NCBI GenBank assembly: GCA_945875135.1 | Contig: CAMCJO010000090.1 | Coordinates: forward strand, 1-8,119 | Direction: 5' to 3' | Length of the DNA stretch: 8,119 bases | Source: an uncultured Porphyromonas sp. | GTDB lineage: Bacteria > Bacteroidota > Bacteroidia > Bacteroidales > Porphyromonadaceae | In this document: one piece after another, positions 7,089-8,119 of the stretch | Numbering within the stretch: position 1 is the first letter of the stretch | How the letters are laid out: the number at the start of each line of letters is the position of its first letter | Notes under the pieces: generated by a model | Databases searched by the model: none | What the model was told of the DNA's origin: nothing | Seen by the model: only the letters and a program-made list of their open reading frames with translations | Program-made: the position numbers and the translations under genes

Positions 7089-7586
7089 TCAGCGGCTTGA
7101 GGAGGCTTGTTGTAGTTCTCCCGACCGAGTCGCCGACCTCTTATTATTCGTTTTAGCAGTCTCACGCTCGCAGCGTTGGCATAGTCCGTAGAAGATCAGC
7201 AGAGGCTGTGCCAGACGATACCGATGCGGCGTAGTATGACGTAGTGCCTTGAGACGTCGAGGCTGTCTATAGAGCACCTCAGCACCACAGCAGCGACAGC
7301 GACAGACAGCATAGAGACTAGCCTGCTCACTGGTCAGATAGTGCGCTTCGCTCGCCTGCGGGAGCTGCACGATCAGCCCCGCCTCAGCCAGCAGACGCAC
7401 CGTACTATAGACCGTACCACGGCTCTGGCGATAGCCCCCCTCCTTCAGCTGAGCCATCAGCTCCTCTGTCGTAAAGATACGACGCTGCAGACTGACCACC
7501 TGAGCGATCTCCACTCGCTCAGAAGTCAACTGATAGCCGTGCTGCTTGAGAAAGGCCTTAAAAGGCGACACCAAATCCGACATCAT
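7089..7586 (-). CDS. Divergent Fur-family transcriptional regulator
   Basis: The 165-residue product has the Fur fold order: a winged-helix DNA-binding half (LTSERVEIAQVV at 20-31, FTTEELMAQLKEG at 38-50, recognition segment SRGTVYSTVRLLAEAGLI at 55-72) and a dimerisation half. The usual Fur sensing site is absent. In a hand alignment the canonical HHHDH stretch before the first Cys pair is replaced by L91, Y92, A93, V94; the N-terminal His, E81, E108 and H125 of E. coli Fur fall on I37, Y83, R111 and P128. Cysteines instead cluster as CRCRCC (95-100), and CQRC (136-139) closes the domain, so a structural zinc site of paired CxxC (C97/C100 with C136/C139) looks intact. A 26-residue tail rich in Arg, Lys and Ser follows. 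The Fur homologue Har of Porphyromonas gingivalis is reported to bind haem; orthology is a hypothesis. GGGGAG lies nine bases before the ATG, and a second in-frame ATG follows at once. Probable first gene of an operon with purA and folC. Confidence 0.88.
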   Translation of the reverse strand: MMSDLVSPFKAFLKQHGYQLTSERVEIAQVVSLQRRIFTTEELMAQLKEGGYRQSRGTVYSTVRLLAEAGLIVQLPQASEAHYLTSEQASLYAVCRCRCCGAEVLYRQPRRLKALRHTTPHRYRLAQPLLIFYGLCQRCERETAKTNNKRSATRSGELQQASSSR

Positions 7587-7595
7587 ACTGCGCCA

Positions 7596-7601
7596 CTCCC
7601 C
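7596..7601 (-). promoter_or_regulatory. Ribosome-binding site of the Fur-like gene
   Basis: The minus strand reads GGGGAG nine bases before the first ATG of the Fur-like gene. It is the clearest Shine-Dalgarno match in the window; tatD has a shorter AGGA and most other starts lack one. It supports the upstream of the two adjacent ATG codons as start. Confidence 0.55.
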
Positions 7602-7786
7602 TACCTTAGAAGATGTGACATACTACCATTTTTCTGCGTTACACATTCGTGAGAACCACCACATCCGTAGTAGCCTCACAGCGAGACGCGTCACCACTTC
7701 GTGCGACACGCTCCACGGCAACCCGCCCCACATCTCATCACCTCTAACTAGAGAGCAGCGAGTGTAGCAGGAGCTGACCGATGTCG

Positions 7787-7794
7787 CAAAGTTA
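7787..7794 (-). promoter_or_regulatory. Candidate -7 promoter element for the fur-like/purA/folC operon
   Basis: The minus strand reads TAACTTTG, an exact match to TAnnTTTG, followed by CGACATC and preceded by an A/T-rich tract (GTAAAGTAATTTGTA). It points toward the Fur-like gene, about 200 bases from its ATG. No TTTG element sits at -33 spacing. A long untranslated leader would follow if it is used; a closer promoter is not apparent. Confidence 0.42.
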
Positions 7795-7993
7795 TACAAA
7801 TTACTTTACTTACGCCACCTCTCGACCATCCCCGCCCCGCAAAGCTCACGAGCAGCGCCCTCTCTAACGCTCTAGATTTCACAAATCGGCTACTAGATAA
7901 GACAAGTAACCCGCTGCTTTCTAAGTTCATATGCAAGTAAAAAGCGAAGTTTTTTCTCGTTTCGCAAGCTCGGTCGACTTCTCTTCGGGTGAA

Positions 7994-8036
7994 CCGCTCG
8001 GCGGGGTGGGGGCTCCCACCGTAGGTCCGCCCCTAC
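7994..8036. repeat. Three back-to-back GC-rich palindromes
   Basis: Three hairpins abut with no bases between them: CCGC-TCG-GCGG (7994-8004), GGTGGG-GGCT-CCCACC (8005-8020) and GTAGG-TCCGCC-CCTAC (8021-8036). All stems are perfect. No T-run follows on the plus strand, so a simple terminator is unlikely. The look is that of an intergenic REP-like repeat, but copy number cannot be judged from one window. Confidence 0.5.
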
Positions 8037-8093
8037 ACAAGCTACGTCAGCACGACAATTCCACTCATCAAACGCTGTAACCCCGATCTGTAG

Positions 8094-8114
8094 GGACGCT
8101 CAATCTGAGCGTCC
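8094..8114. repeat. Perfect 9-bp palindrome at the right edge
   Basis: GGACGCTCA (8094-8102) and TGAGCGTCC (8106-8114) form a perfect 9-bp stem with loop ATC. The sequence ends five bases later, so any downstream T-run is not visible. Its core GGACGCTC recurs at 4482-4489 in the folC terminator stem. It may be a terminator of a gene lying to the right or part of a dispersed palindromic repeat. Confidence 0.5.
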
Positions 8115-8119
8115 GTCTC

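Larger units (their letters stand above)
7587..8119. other. Gene-free region with candidate promoter and palindromes
   Basis: No convincing gene is present in these 533 bases on either strand. The open frames here are short, lack family resemblance and have Arg/Ser-rich compositions expected of chance translation. The part next to the Fur-like gene would be its leader. The middle holds an A/T-rich patch with a TAnnTTTG match, and the right end holds several palindromes described separately. A looser hairpin, GCGAA/TTCGC with a T-rich loop, lies at 7944-7965. Confidence 0.6.

Noticed and set aside
7608..7631. A seven-codon minus-strand frame (MVVCHIF) just upstream of the Fur-like gene, considered as a leader peptide
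   Set aside because: No ribosome-binding site and no run of regulatory codons; frames this short occur by chance.
7748..7936. A 62-codon open frame on the minus strand upstream of the Fur-like gene
   Set aside because: Its product is Ser/Arg/Leu-rich without any family motif, no ribosome-binding site precedes it, and the promoter-like TAACTTTG lies inside it.

Overview
The window looks like a stretch of a Bacteroidetes chromosome, most likely Porphyromonas or a close relative. The grounds are an energy transducer TonB of the Bacteroidetes type, a candidate promoter matching the Bacteroidetes -7 consensus TAnnTTTG, starts that mostly lack a strong Shine-Dalgarno sequence, PurA and FolC with Bacteroidetes-style wording, a GC content near one half by eye, and a Fur homologue with an unusually diverged metal-binding region. 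The genus is an inference from these sequences and was not checked by a search.

All seven convincing genes lie on the minus strand, so they are read from right to left. The right-hand 0.5 kb (7587-8119) holds no gene I can support. It contains a candidate promoter and a run of back-to-back palindromes. Leftwards there is a compact group: a diverged Fur-family regulator (7089-7586), purA (5778-7067) and folC (4469-5788). The gaps are 21 bases and then an 11-base overlap, so these are very probably one transcript. Next come an MFS transporter (3001-4410), a TonB energy transducer (2114-2818) behind a promoter-like site, a short-chain polyprenyl synthase (937-1941) behind a possibly structured leader, and a TatD-family metal-dependent hydrolase (59-850) behind two perfect hairpins.

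The genes are largely housekeeping: AMP synthesis (PurA), folate polyglutamylation (FolC), isoprenoid chain formation, outer-membrane energisation (TonB) and a nuclease or hydrolase (TatD). I see no mobile element, CRISPR array, tRNA, rRNA or defence system. The points that most deserve a second look are the Fur homologue, which seems to have lost the usual metal-sensing ligands while gaining cysteines and sits in an operon with purA and folC; the palindrome cluster at the right edge; a strong terminator on the strand opposite to every gene; and the hairpins around the polyprenyl synthase gene.
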